Numbered from the stretch's first letter, positions 9,140-18,092 are shown. The stretch: 64,000 nt of DNA from Pseudomonas sp. MIACH (GCF_001269925.1 NZ_LHVO01000002.1:186001-250000), one strand, 5' to 3'. Made by a program: numbers and translations. The notes: generated by a model not told the origin, from the sequence alone.

Positions 9140-9337
9140 ATGGCCCGGCCCTACGAAGACACCAACAGCTCCGTCAAAACCCGTCGTCAGCAGGAAGACC
9201 AGCGCCGCATGGCGTTCCGTCGCGCAATCGAAGACCGTTGCCAGGAGCGCCAACTGCTCCAGAGCATCAGTGACTACCCGGAACTCCACTGGCAGGCACC
9301 CGCGGCTGCCCAGCGAAGCGCTCAGCCAGCGCGCTGA
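9140..9337 (+). CDS. Small PA3496-like protein (putative envelope-integrity family)
   Basis: The ATG at 9140 starts a 65-residue, highly charged protein (MARPYEDTNSSVKTRRQQED...) without signal or membrane segments. From memory it resembles the small PA3496 family, conserved in Pseudomonas and linked by name to envelope integrity; no mechanism is known to me. A GGGAGACTCC ribosome-binding region precedes it. Its 3' end overlaps the 3' end of the convergent LysR gene by 71 bases. Translation could also begin further upstream in the same frame, but those residues look non-coding. Confidence 0.6.
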   Translation: MARPYEDTNSSVKTRRQQEDQRRMAFRRAIEDRCQERQLLQSISDYPELHWQAPAAAQRSAQPAR

Positions 9338-10241
9338 TTTGCACCCGTTCGCTGCGGATAAAGCCCAGGAAGGCATGGGCCACCGGTGACAGGCGCTTGG
9401 CTTTGGCCTGCACCAGGCACCAACTGCGGTACAGCGGCAGTTCTTCCACCGGCAGCTCTTTGAGCCCGCCGGTGGCCAGTTCCATATTGACCGCATGGCG
9501 CGTCAGCAGAGCCACGCCCAGTCCGGCGCAGACGCATTCACGTTGCGCCTCGGCCGAGGCCACTTCCACGGTCTGGGTGAAGTGCACGCGTTTCTCCTTG
9601 AAATATTCCTCGCAGGCCAGTCGCGTGCCGGAACCCGGTTCGCGCAGCAACAGCGTGTAGGGTTCAAGGTCCTGCAAGCGCAGCGGCCCTTGCAGGCTCA
9701 AGGGGTGATCGGGTGGCGCTACAGCCACGATCGGATTGTTGAGAAACGGCAGGAATTCCAGGCCCATGTCCTGGGGCACCATGGACATGATCACCAGGTC
9801 GTCGCGGTTGTCAGAGAGACGACGAATCACCTGGGCACGGTTGACCACGGTCAGGTGCAGCTGTACTTCAGGATGCTGGCGCTTGAACGCGGCAAACAGG
9901 TGCGGCACGAAGTACTTGGCGCTGGACTCGATCGCGAGCTTGAGCTGGCCCTGCAGCGAACCCTGCATGTCCGACAGCTGCATATCGAGGTTTTCCAAAC
10001 GCCCGAAAATATCCCGGCTGGCCCGTTGCAGGGCTTCAGCCGCCTCGGTCATGTAGAGTTTTTTGCCGACATAATCGAACAGCGGCTGGCCGACCAGCTC
10101 TTCCAACTGGCGAATTTGCAGGCTGACGGCCGGTTGGGTGAGAGACATTTCCTCGGCTGCGCGGCTGTAAGAGCGCAAATCGCACACTTCATTGAAGATC
10201 TGCAATTGACGCAATGTCATACGCATCAATGACTTACGCAT
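9267..10241 (-). CDS. pycR: LysR-family regulator PycR, next to pyruvate carboxylase
   Basis: A 324-residue LysR protein with the N-terminal winged helix (about residues 8-67, LRQLQIFNEVCDLRSYSRAAEEMSLTQPAVSLQIRQLE) and a LysR substrate-binding domain (about 97-300). The ATG at 10241 has AGAGGA upstream with good spacing. An internal start at MTLRQLQ (10220) is possible. It is divergent from pycA, the standard arrangement for a LysR regulator and its target. PycR of P. aeruginosa (PA5437) is known in this position. Its 3' end overlaps the convergent small gene at 9140-9337. The inducer is not evident. Confidence 0.88.
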   Translation of the reverse strand: MRKSLMRMTLRQLQIFNEVCDLRSYSRAAEEMSLTQPAVSLQIRQLEELVGQPLFDYVGKKLYMTEAAEALQRASRDIFGRLENLDMQLSDMQGSLQGQLKLAIESSAKYFVPHLFAAFKRQHPEVQLHLTVVNRAQVIRRLSDNRDDLVIMSMVPQDMGLEFLPFLNNPIVAVAPPDHPLSLQGPLRLQDLEPYTLLLREPGSGTRLACEEYFKEKRVHFTQTVEVASAEAQRECVCAGLGVALLTRHAVNMELATGGLKELPVEELPLYRSWCLVQAKAKRLSPVAHAFLGFIRSERVQISALAERFAGQPRVPASGVPGSH

Positions 10242-10278
10242 TATTTCAATCCTCTCGCCCCAGGCCGACCGGCCAACT

Positions 10279-10313
10279 ATAAGTCTTTACTTATGCATGA
10301 CCCAATAATTATT
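10279..10313. promoter_or_regulatory. Palindromes in the pycR/pycA divergent promoter
   Basis: ATAAGT-CTTT-ACTTAT (10279-10294) is a perfect 6-4-6 dyad and AATAATTATT (10304-10313) a perfect 10-bp palindrome. Both lie in the 195-bp AT-rich region between the divergent genes. They are candidates for PycR binding sites. Confidence 0.5.
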
Positions 10314-10436
10314 GATTTTTGTTAATCCCTCCACGGGCTTAGTGTGTGCCTGCGACTGGCTTGAAACATTTGGTCACGCGCCGACCCGGCTTCAGCGGGT
10401 CGAAGAACGCAGCAATCGGCTCAAGGGAATTTCCAA

Positions 10437-11852
10437 GTGATAAAAAAGATCCTGATCGCCAACCGTGGTGAAATTGCCGTACGAATCGTGCGTGCCTGCG
10501 CCGAGATGGGCATTCGCTCGGTCGCGGTGTACTCGGACGCCGACCGCCATGCGTTGCACGTCAAACGTGCCGACGAAGCCCACAGCATCGGCGCCGAGCC
10601 GCTGGCCGGCTACCTGAACCCGCGCAAGCTGGTGAACCTGGCGGTGGAAACCGGTTGCGACGCGCTCCACCCCGGTTACGGCTTCCTGTCGGAAAACGCC
10701 GAACTGGCGGACATCTGCGCCGAGCGTGGAATCAAATTCATTGGTCCTTCGGCGGAAGTGATTCGCCGCATGGGCGACAAGACCGAAGCCCGCCGCAGCA
10801 TGATCAAGGCCGGCGTACCGGTCACGCCCGGCACTGAAGGCAACGTCGCCGACATCGCCGAGGCCCTCACCGAAGGCGACCGCATTGGTTACCCGGTGAT
10901 GCTCAAGGCCACCTCCGGTGGTGGCGGTCGCGGCATCCGTCGTTGCAACAGCCGCGAAGAACTTGAACAAGCCTTCCCCCGCGTGATCTCCGAAGCCACC
11001 AAGGCGTTCGGTTCGGCGGAAGTGTTCCTGGAAAAATGCATCGTCAATCCCAAGCACATCGAGGCGCAGATTCTCGGTGACAGCTTCGGCAACGTCGTGC
11101 ACCTGTTCGAGCGCGATTGCTCGATCCAGCGCCGCAATCAGAAGCTCATCGAAATCGCCCCGAGCCCGCAACTCACCCCGGAACAGCGCGCCTACATCGG
11201 CGACCTGTCGGTGCGCGCGGCCAAGGCCGTGGGCTACGAGAACGCCGGCACCGTGGAGTTCCTGCTCGCCGAGGGCGAGGTGTACTTCATGGAGATGAAC
11301 ACCCGGGTGCAGGTGGAACACACCATCACCGAAGAGATCACCGGCATCGACATCGTGCGTGAGCAGATCCGCATTGCGTCGGGCCTGCCGCTGTCGGTCA
11401 AGCAGGAAGACATTCAGCACCGGGGTTTCGCGTTGCAGTTCCGCATCAACGCCGAAGACCCGAAGAACAACTTCCTCCCCAGCTTCGGCAAGATCACCCG
11501 TTACTACGCGCCCGGCGGCCCCGGCGTGCGCACCGACACGGCGATCTACACCGGCTACACCATTCCACCGTTCTACGACTCCATGTGCCTGAAGCTGGTG
11601 GTCTGGGCGTTGACCTGGGAAGAAGCCATGGACCGCGGCCTGCGCGCCCTGGACGACATGCGCCTGCAAGGCGTGAAGACCACGGCCGCCTACTACCAGG
11701 AAATCCTGCGCAACCCGGAATTCCGCAGCGGCCAGTTCAACACCAGTTTTGTGGAAAGCCACCCTGAGCTGACCAACTACTCGATCAAGCGCAAACCCGA
11801 AGAGCTGGCCCTGGCCATCGCCGCCGCCATCGCCGCCCACGCAGGCCTGTGA
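10437..11852 (+). CDS. pycA: Pyruvate carboxylase subunit A (biotin carboxylase)
   Basis: This 471-residue ATP-dependent biotin carboxylase is the first half of a two-subunit pyruvate carboxylase. It carboxylates the biotin carried on the partner subunit. The start is GTG (IKKILIANRGEIAVRI follows), with AAGGGAA upstream. It has the N-terminal biotin-carboxylase domain (1-110), the ATP-grasp domain with the glycine-rich loop SGGGGRGIR (about 160) and EMNTRVQVEHTITEEITG (about 285), and the C-terminal domain ending near residue 445. It is close in length to AccC. The context with pycB, 10 bases downstream, distinguishes it from fatty-acid AccC. Confidence 0.95.
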   Translation: MIKKILIANRGEIAVRIVRACAEMGIRSVAVYSDADRHALHVKRADEAHSIGAEPLAGYLNPRKLVNLAVETGCDALHPGYGFLSENAELADICAERGIKFIGPSAEVIRRMGDKTEARRSMIKAGVPVTPGTEGNVADIAEALTEGDRIGYPVMLKATSGGGGRGIRRCNSREELEQAFPRVISEATKAFGSAEVFLEKCIVNPKHIEAQILGDSFGNVVHLFERDCSIQRRNQKLIEIAPSPQLTPEQRAYIGDLSVRAAKAVGYENAGTVEFLLAEGEVYFMEMNTRVQVEHTITEEITGIDIVREQIRIASGLPLSVKQEDIQHRGFALQFRINAEDPKNNFLPSFGKITRYYAPGGPGVRTDTAIYTGYTIPPFYDSMCLKLVVWALTWEEAMDRGLRALDDMRLQGVKTTAAYYQEILRNPEFRSGQFNTSFVESHPELTNYSIKRKPEELALAIAAAIAAHAGL

Positions 11853-11862
11853 GGAACATCCA

Positions 11863-13671
11863 ATGACTAAAAAAATCTTCGTAACCGACACTATCCTGCG
11901 CGACGCCCACCAATCGTTGCTGGCAACCCGCATGCGCACCGACGACATGCTGCCGATCTGCGACAAGCTCGACAAAGTCGGCTACTGGTCCCTGGAAGTC
12001 TGGGGCGGCGCGACCTTCGACGCGTGTGTACGCTTCCTCAAGGAAGACCCGTGGGAGCGCCTGCGCAAACTGCGCGCCGCGTTGCCCAACACCCGCCTGC
12101 AAATGCTCCTGCGCGGCCAGAACCTGCTCGGCTACCGCCACTACAGCGACGACGTGGTCAAGGCCTTCGTGGCCAAGGCCGCGGTGAATGGCATCGACGT
12201 ATTCCGCATCTTCGACGCCATGAACGACGTGCGTAACCTGCGCGTGGCCATCGAAGCGGTCAAAGCCGCCGGCAAACATGCCCAGGGCACCATCGCCTAC
12301 ACCACCAGCCCGGTGCACACCGTCGAGGCCTTCGTGGCCCAGGCCAAGCAGCTGGAATCCATGGGTTGCGACTCGATCGCGATCAAGGACATGGCCGGCC
12401 TGCTGACGCCGTACGCCACCGGTGAACTGGTCAAGGCGTTGAAAGCCGAGCAGAGCCTGCCGATCTTCATCCACTCCCACGACACCGCCGGTTTGGCCGC
12501 GATGTGCCAACTCAAGGCCATCGAAAACGGCGCCGACCATATCGACACCGCGATCTCCAGCTTCGCCTGGGGCACCAGCCACCCGGGCACCGAGTCGATG
12601 GTCGCCGCCCTCAAAGGCAGCGAATTCGACACCGGCCTGAGCCTGGAACTGCTGCAGGAAATCGGCCTGTACTTCTATGCCGTGCGCAAGAAGTACCACC
12701 AGTTCGAAAGCGAATTCACCGCCGTCGACACCCGTGTGCAAGTCAACCAGGTACCGGGCGGGATGATTTCCAACCTGGCCAACCAGTTGAAAGAGCAGGG
12801 CGCGCTCAACCGCATGGGCGAAGTGCTGGCTGAAATTCCACGGGTGCGTGAAGACCTCGGCTTCCCGCCGCTGGTGACCCCGACTTCGCAGATCGTCGGC
12901 ACCCAGGCGTTCTTCAACGTGCTGGCCGGTGAGCGCTACAAGACCATCACCAACGAAGTGAAGCTGTACCTGCAAGGCGGCTACGGCAAGGCGCCGGGCA
13001 CGGTGAACGAGAAGTTGCGCCGCCAGGCCATCGGCAGCGAAGAGGTGATCGACGTGCGCCCCGCCGACCTGCTCAAGCCGGAGATGACCAAGCTGCGCGG
13101 CGAAATCGGCGCACTGGCCAAGTCCGAAGAAGACGTGCTGACCTACGCCATGTTCCCGGACATCGGACGCAAGTTCCTCGAAGAACGTGACGCCGGCACC
13201 CTGGCTCCAGAGGTGCTGCTGCCGATCCCTGAAGCCGGTGGCGTGGCTCGTGCCGGTGGTGAAGGGGTGCCGACCGAGTTCGTCATCGACGTGCACGGCG
13301 AAAGCTATCGTGTGGACATCACCGGTGTCGGCGTGAAGGCCGAAGGCAAGCGCCACTTCTACCTGTCCATCGACGGCATGCCCGAAGAAGTGGTGTTCGA
13401 ACCGCTCAACGAGTTTGTCAGCAGCGGCGGCAGCAAGCGCAAGCACGCTACCGCGCCGGGCCATGTCAGCACGGCGATGCCGGGCAACATCGTCGACGTG
13501 CTGGTCAAGGAAGGCGATGTGGTCAAGGCCGGCCAGGCCGTGTTGATCACTGAAGCGATGAAGATGGAAACCGAAGTGCAGGCTGCGATTGCCGGCAAGG
13601 TGACCGCCGTTCACGTGGCGAAGGGCGACCGGGTGAATCCTGGCGAAATCCTGATTGAAATCGAAGGCTGA
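11863..13671 (+). CDS. pycB: Pyruvate carboxylase subunit B (carboxyltransferase and biotin carrier)
   Basis: A 602-residue partner of PycA that transfers CO2 from biotin to pyruvate, making oxaloacetate. The N-terminal HMG-CoA-lyase-like barrel (about 1-270) starts TDTILRDAHQSLLATRMRT and includes the metal-binding HSHDTAG motif. A conserved carboxyltransferase region follows (about 290-480). The biotinyl domain occupies the last 75 residues, with EAMKME and the biotin-accepting K567. OadA of oxaloacetate decarboxylase has the same architecture, but there are no membrane subunits here and a biotin carboxylase lies directly upstream, so carboxylase is preferred. A terminator follows. Confidence 0.95.
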   Translation: MTKKIFVTDTILRDAHQSLLATRMRTDDMLPICDKLDKVGYWSLEVWGGATFDACVRFLKEDPWERLRKLRAALPNTRLQMLLRGQNLLGYRHYSDDVVKAFVAKAAVNGIDVFRIFDAMNDVRNLRVAIEAVKAAGKHAQGTIAYTTSPVHTVEAFVAQAKQLESMGCDSIAIKDMAGLLTPYATGELVKALKAEQSLPIFIHSHDTAGLAAMCQLKAIENGADHIDTAISSFAWGTSHPGTESMVAALKGSEFDTGLSLELLQEIGLYFYAVRKKYHQFESEFTAVDTRVQVNQVPGGMISNLANQLKEQGALNRMGEVLAEIPRVREDLGFPPLVTPTSQIVGTQAFFNVLAGERYKTITNEVKLYLQGGYGKAPGTVNEKLRRQAIGSEEVIDVRPADLLKPEMTKLRGEIGALAKSEEDVLTYAMFPDIGRKFLEERDAGTLAPEVLLPIPEAGGVARAGGEGVPTEFVIDVHGESYRVDITGVGVKAEGKRHFYLSIDGMPEEVVFEPLNEFVSSGGSKRKHATAPGHVSTAMPGNIVDVLVKEGDVVKAGQAVLITEAMKMETEVQAAIAGKVTAVHVAKGDRVNPGEILIEIEG

Positions 13672-13702
13672 TCCAGCCTTCGACACGACCGTTTAATCCT
13701 CG

Positions 13703-13728
13703 GGGGGGCAGGTGCCCCCCTTTTTTTT
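13703..13728 (+). terminator. Rho-independent terminator of pycAB
   Basis: A G-run ending GGGGCA pairs with TGCCCCCC and is followed by eight T, about 32 bases after the pycB stop. Confidence 0.9.
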
Positions 13729-13744
13729 GCCTGGAATTTGGCTC

Positions 13745-14893
13745 TCAGGCCAGTGGGGGATCCTTGCGTTTGAAGCCGACGAATACGCCCGTCGGGGTGT
13801 AGGTCAGCTCCGGTGTCAGGGTTTTCAGGTTACTGGTCACGGTGCCGAATTGTCCTTCAAGCGCCTTCGCGTTGACGATGCGCAACTGCCGTGTGAGCAA
13901 CTCGTCACTTTCGTTCTGCACCTGTATGTTCAGCGTGCCACCGCCGAGGTTGGCGGCGTTGTCGACTTTCAGCGTGCGGTGGGCTTGCCCCGTACCGACG
14001 GTAAAGCCCAGGGTCGATTGTTTTTCCAGATGCAGGTCGTTTTTGATCCGGGTCTGGGTTTGCGTGGCAGGGTCCAGCTGCAAGTGGCCGGCCACGCGCA
14101 AATTGTCAACGGTGCCCCCCCTGTAGGTGCCGCCGGCGTCGACCTTCATTGAGCCGCCAATACGACTTTGGTTGATCAAGGTTGCGCCGCTGTAGACCTC
14201 GCCCTGCTGGTTCGAGTCCACCGCACCGGTCAGGGTCCAGGTGCCTGCGCCGACCCACAGGTGTTGCATCTGGTTGGCACCGTTGAAATGGCCGCCCTTG
14301 GTATCGTCGAGAATGACTTGATTCGTGCCACTGCCGCCATCGATGGTGCCGTCGAAGCGGCCGCCACCGCGAACAATCAACACGTCGTCGCCACCACCCA
14401 TCTCCAGGGCGACGCCGTTGCCACCGGCAATCAAGCCAGCGTTGATCACCACGTCAGATTTGTCCCCATTGAACGTCACCCCGGCGCCCCGTTTACCGGC
14501 GATAAGCCCTTGGTTCTCCAGCCAGACTGGCATCAGGCCTGCGGTGTGCAGCCCGTGGTCAGGGCCAGTGGTTTTTGCGCTCGCGCTGTTGTTGATTTCG
14601 ACGGTGTGCAACGAGAGTGATGTCGCAGGTTTGTTGGAGGGGGTGATCAGTTTGGCGAATCGGTCGATGTTGAGCCCCGTGCCATTGTTGAGCGTAATCG
14701 AGACGGAGCGCAGGCTGGTGTTTGGCGGCAGGACGGGGGCTGTGCTGAGCTCACTCTTCGGGTCTGGGGGCGCGCTGAGGTGGTGGTCGAGGGGAGCCGG
14801 TTTTGGCGTTTCCTGTACGGCCTGTGCCAGCGTGCGGGTGCCATAGGCCAGCAACGCGCCCAGGGTGGGTAAGTACGATGATATTGACGACAT
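13745..14893 (-). CDS. Autotransporter passenger-like beta-helix protein without a barrel
   Basis: From the ATG at 14893 (MSSISSYLPTLGALLAYGTRTLAQA, a plausible signal peptide) the protein has 382 residues. After a proline-rich linker it consists of short beta-strand repeats typical of autotransporter passengers (VVINAGLIAGGNGVALEMGGGDDVLIV, GATLINQSRIGGSMKVDAGGTYRGGTVDNLRVAGHLQL). It ends with LTYTPTGVFVGF, the strand that in classical type Va proteins runs directly into the translocator. No beta-barrel follows. The preceding gene encodes exactly that missing translocator. The pair is probably one operon, 111 bases apart. Function of the passenger (adhesion or other) is unknown. Confidence 0.75.
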   Translation of the reverse strand: MSSISSYLPTLGALLAYGTRTLAQAVQETPKPAPLDHHLSAPPDPKSELSTAPVLPPNTSLRSVSITLNNGTGLNIDRFAKLITPSNKPATSLSLHTVEINNSASAKTTGPDHGLHTAGLMPVWLENQGLIAGKRGAGVTFNGDKSDVVINAGLIAGGNGVALEMGGGDDVLIVRGGGRFDGTIDGGSGTNQVILDDTKGGHFNGANQMQHLWVGAGTWTLTGAVDSNQQGEVYSGATLINQSRIGGSMKVDAGGTYRGGTVDNLRVAGHLQLDPATQTQTRIKNDLHLEKQSTLGFTVGTGQAHRTLKVDNAANLGGGTLNIQVQNESDELLTRQLRIVNAKALEGQFGTVTSNLKTLTPELTYTPTGVFVGFKRKDPPLA

Positions 14894-15004
14894 AGTGGTT
14901 CGGTCTCGTGTGGGGTCGAGACCGAAATGTAGCGAGAAGGCGCACACCGCGGATGCCAGAGCGTGCAGCGGGTGCGTGTGTGAGGTTTCCTTAAGGTGCT
15001 GGCG

Positions 15005-16312
15005 TTAAAACCCCATTTGCCACTGGCCCATCACACCGTGGTTGCGACTGTCGGTGCCTATGTCTGCGGTGTACGCAACGCTGACGGTCTGTTGTGCCGA
15101 CAGACCCCAGTCAAGGCCCGCTTGCAGGCCCAGGCTGTTGCGGTCCAGGGCAGTGCCTTCGATGGTGAAATTGCTGTTGAAGTCTTTGTTATCGACCAGG
15201 GTGGAAGACTGCCGAACCTTGCTGTCGACGTTGCCATACAGGTGCTTCCAGCTGGTGGTCAGGTAGGGCTTGAGGCTCATCTGGTTATCCAGTCGGTGAA
15301 GGCTGGCCAGTCGAACGCCGAAGGTGCTGCTGAAGTTCTTCTGGGTTTGTTCGCCGACATTCAGGGCCGCCCGGCCACCGTTTTCCTTGAAGCTGTCACG
15401 GTGATAACGCTGGTAGCCGATACCCGCGAAGGGCTCGGCGGTGAAGTCACCCTTGGTCATCTGGTAGCCCAGTTCGGCGAAGGCTGACTGGCTTTGGGCG
15501 CTGTATTTGCCCTTGAGCTGCTCCCGATAGTCGAAGAAATCAATGTCGATGTTGCGTTTGTTCTGACCGTCATGGCTGCTGTAGATCGCCCCGAGGCGAA
15601 GGGCCATCGGACCGTCCTGGCGCACGGCGTAACTGCCCAGGTGCCAGCTGTCCAGTTCGGCGTGGAAACGATTGGCGTCGAAGGTGCTGTCGGATTTTCC
15701 GCCCATCAGTCCGATTCGCCATTCATGGCCCGCGGCCCAGTCGGCACCGACCACCACGCCCCGGATGTCGCGCTGCAAGCCGGCACTGCCGTGCTGCCCG
15801 GACAGGCGACCGCCATTGTTCAGGCCCAGGGCCCACACACGTGTGCTGTCTTCGACGGAGCCGTTAGGCTGTTCGCGCATGGCTGACAACAAGCCGCTGC
15901 TGATCTGTTCCACACCTTGTTGGGTGGCCGTGCCGAGGTTGGCATTCTGGCTCCCGGCCAGTTGCTCCAGGACCGCGCCGACCCTGCCAGGCGCAAGGCT
16001 GTGGAGGTAGTCGCCGATTTGACCTATTTCATGTTTGTCCCAGTCGCTTAGCTCATCCGACTTCAGCAAGGCGTCTACCGCGGAGTCGAGTACATGCGCC
16101 GCCATAAGGCCATTACGGCTGGTCGCTTGCCCGGCGAAGGTGAAGTCGGAAGGCACAGGCAGCGCGGGATAGCCCGGACCCCGCTCGGGGTCGTAGGGCC
16201 TCTGGAAGATCCACTTGTTGGGTGGCTGTGCCTGCGCCTGTGCGAGTTGAACGCTGGTGAGGCCCAGCGCAAAGGTGATGGCAAGTACAAATTGTTGTGA
16301 TGTGGAAGACAT
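15005..16312 (-). CDS. Stand-alone autotransporter beta-domain protein
   Basis: A 435-residue protein with its own signal peptide (MSSTSQQFVLAITFALGLTS..., cleavage after AQA near residue 27) and GAGGT nine bases before the ATG. Residues about 50-150 (FTFAGQATSRNGLMAAHVLDS... to the Q-rich segment) match the linker/autochaperone region preceding type Va barrels. Residues about 160-435 form the outer-membrane autotransporter barrel, ending in the expected terminal aromatic residue (QMGF). There is no passenger domain within this gene. It could be a free porin-like barrel, or translocate the passenger-like product of the next gene, which would be unusual for this family. Confidence 0.85.
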   Translation of the reverse strand: MSSTSQQFVLAITFALGLTSVQLAQAQAQPPNKWIFQRPYDPERGPGYPALPVPSDFTFAGQATSRNGLMAAHVLDSAVDALLKSDELSDWDKHEIGQIGDYLHSLAPGRVGAVLEQLAGSQNANLGTATQQGVEQISSGLLSAMREQPNGSVEDSTRVWALGLNNGGRLSGQHGSAGLQRDIRGVVVGADWAAGHEWRIGLMGGKSDSTFDANRFHAELDSWHLGSYAVRQDGPMALRLGAIYSSHDGQNKRNIDIDFFDYREQLKGKYSAQSQSAFAELGYQMTKGDFTAEPFAGIGYQRYHRDSFKENGGRAALNVGEQTQKNFSSTFGVRLASLHRLDNQMSLKPYLTTSWKHLYGNVDSKVRQSSTLVDNKDFNSNFTIEGTALDRNSLGLQAGLDWGLSAQQTVSVAYTADIGTDSRNHGVMGQWQMGF

Positions 16313-16470
16313 GCAATCCCGACCTCTGATGTATGAGGTCAGGGAATTTAGCCGGACGTCGAGGTAATGACTGTCAGGTCAGGTGCCGCTCACGTGCGGG
16401 AGAACTCTCTAGTCTGCTGTGGCAAAAGACCTGGGTGGTCGCTCGAATTGTGGGGGCGACTTCAGCGGTC

Positions 16471-17274
16471 TCACCCGCGCCTGACGTACCCCTTGCCATA
16501 GTGACGCTCCATCCGCGCCTGGATCAGTTCCAGGCCCAGGGACATGACCCAGTAAATGATCGCGGCCGTGGTGAGCATCTCGATGTAGCGATAGCTGGAG
16601 CGGCCGTAGGATTGCGCCAGGAACATCACTTCCCACACGCCCATCACCGAGATCAGCGACGAGTCCTTGAGCATGGAAATGAACTGGTTCGTGGTCGGCG
16701 GAATAATCGTACGCATGGCCTGGGGCAGGGTGACGTGCCAGAAGATTGCACTGTCGCGCATGCCCAGGGCCAGCGCGGCTTCGCGTTGCCCGTGGGGGAC
16801 GCCAAGAATGCCGGCGCGAAAGATTTCGCTCAGGTAAGCGCCATAGTTCAGCGACAGCGCAATGATCCCGGCGACGATGGCGCCCGGCACCAGGCCCAGT
16901 TGCGGCAGGCCCAGGTAGATCAGCAGGATCTGGATCAGCAGCGGCGTACCACGGAAAAACGACGCGTAAAAGCTGGCGATGCCAAAGGCCACGGCACTTT
17001 TGGACAAGCGCCCGAGCGCGGTGACGAAGCCCAGCACCGACGAAGCGGCAATCGAACACAGACACAGGAACAGCGTCAGCGCTGCGCCTTGCAGGAAGCC
17101 ATTGGGTGCCAGGTGCAGGCCAACCAGGTTGGGCAGCTTGTCGACGATGATCGAGAACTTCAGGTCAAAGCTGAGGAAGAAGCTGGCAAACAGGGCGAAC
17201 AGGGCCGCCCAAGTCAGGTAAAGCCGCGTGCGAAAGCCCAGCAGGGCGCGCGCAGGTTTTGGAGGAACACTCAT
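16471..17274 (-). CDS. Amino-acid ABC transporter permease (HisM/GlnP type)
   Basis: The ATG at 17274 overlaps the stop of the upstream binding-protein gene (ATGA) and gives 267 residues. Membrane segments are near residues 20-45, 60-85, 95-115, 140-160, 190-210 and 235-255. The polar-amino-acid permease signature RGTPLLIQILLIYLGLP (about residue 103) and the EAA loop (QREAALALGMRDSAIFWHVTLPQA) are present. No ATPase gene lies in the operon, so the transporter must borrow one encoded elsewhere. The substrate may be a sulfur amino acid, given the divergent homocysteine methyltransferase gene; this is inference. Confidence 0.9.
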   Translation of the reverse strand: MSVPPKPARALLGFRTRLYLTWAALFALFASFFLSFDLKFSIIVDKLPNLVGLHLAPNGFLQGAALTLFLCLCSIAASSVLGFVTALGRLSKSAVAFGIASFYASFFRGTPLLIQILLIYLGLPQLGLVPGAIVAGIIALSLNYGAYLSEIFRAGILGVPHGQREAALALGMRDSAIFWHVTLPQAMRTIIPPTTNQFISMLKDSSLISVMGVWEVMFLAQSYGRSSYRYIEMLTTAAIIYWVMSLGLELIQARMERHYGKGYVRRG

Positions 17275-18092
17275 TGGCTGATATCGGCACCGATCCATTT
17301 TTGCGACAGTTTGCTCAGGGTGCCGTCCTGTTTCAACTGGGCAAACACCTCACGCACCTTGGCGTCCCACTGGGCATCGCCTTTTTCGATGGCGACCGAA
17401 TTGGGTTCGGCGTACAGCGGCTCGCCGGCGAGCTTGAAGCGGTTGTCCTGGTTCAAGCGCGGCTGGGCGGTGACCAGGTTGGTGAGGATCGCATCCAGAC
17501 GCACACCGGCGCCCAGGCCGAGGTCCTGGAAGGCGACGTTATCGGTGTCGTACGGGGCGATCTGCACGTCCTCGAACGGGTACTGCAGTTGGGTGTCTTC
17601 GGCGCCTTCGATCACCAGGTTCTTGTTCAGGTAGCTTTCGTAGCTGGAGGCGCTGGTGAGCCCGACCTTTTTGCCGCTCAGGTCCTTGGCGCCGTGGATG
17701 CGATCATCCTTGGCATTGACCACGATCACGGCTGGGGAGGCGTAGTACTCCACCGGGAAATCAAACACCTCGGCGCGGGCCTTGCTCGGGGTCATCGAGC
17801 AGATGCAGATGTCGTAGCGACCGCTCCAGCGGCCAGCGGCGATCACGTCCCACGACGGCGTTTCCAGGCGCAGTTTCACACCGAGCTTTTGCGCGACGGC
17901 CTTGGCCACATCCACATCGAAGCCGTCGAGTTGGTTTTGGTCGTTGAGGAACGAGAACGGCGGGTAGCTTTCCATCAGCACGCCCACCAGTTCTTTCTTC
18001 TTCTCAACCCGGTCCAGGGTCGCGCCGCCAAAGGCTTGGGTGGAGGCAGCAAGCATCGTCAGGCCCAAGGCCAATAGCGGTTTAAGTTTCAA
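17271..18092 (-). CDS. Amino-acid ABC transporter substrate-binding protein
   Basis: A 273-residue periplasmic protein of SBP family 3. The start is TTG (KLKPLLALGLTMLAASTQA follows as signal peptide), with CAGGTG upstream. The core has the typical LVGVLMESYPPFSF opening, the FDVDVAKAVAQKLG segment and WDVIAAGRWSGRYDICICSM. It overlaps the permease gene by four bases, so the two are translationally coupled. It is divergent from the homocysteine S-methyltransferase gene. The ligand is not determined by sequence; S-methylmethionine or another methyl donor is a reasonable guess. Confidence 0.9.
   Translation of the reverse strand: MKLKPLLALGLTMLAASTQAFGGATLDRVEKKKELVGVLMESYPPFSFLNDQNQLDGFDVDVAKAVAQKLGVKLRLETPSWDVIAAGRWSGRYDICICSMTPSKARAEVFDFPVEYYASPAVIVVNAKDDRIHGAKDLSGKKVGLTSASSYESYLNKNLVIEGAEDTQLQYPFEDVQIAPYDTDNVAFQDLGLGAGVRLDAILTNLVTAQPRLNQDNRFKLAGEPLYAEPNSVAIEKGDAQWDAKVREVFAQLKQDGTLSKLSQKWIGADISQ

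Noticed and set aside
10392..11975. Long minus-strand open frame opposite pycA
   Set aside because: Shadow of the biotin carboxylase gene, no start signal or recognisable motif.
11785..13686. Long minus-strand open frame opposite pycB
   Set aside because: Antisense to a clear carboxyltransferase gene, low-complexity composition with no domain.
13745..16312. A frameshift breaking a single autotransporter gene
   Set aside because: The two halves are in reversed order with separate signal-like starts, so no frameshift can join them into passenger-barrel order.
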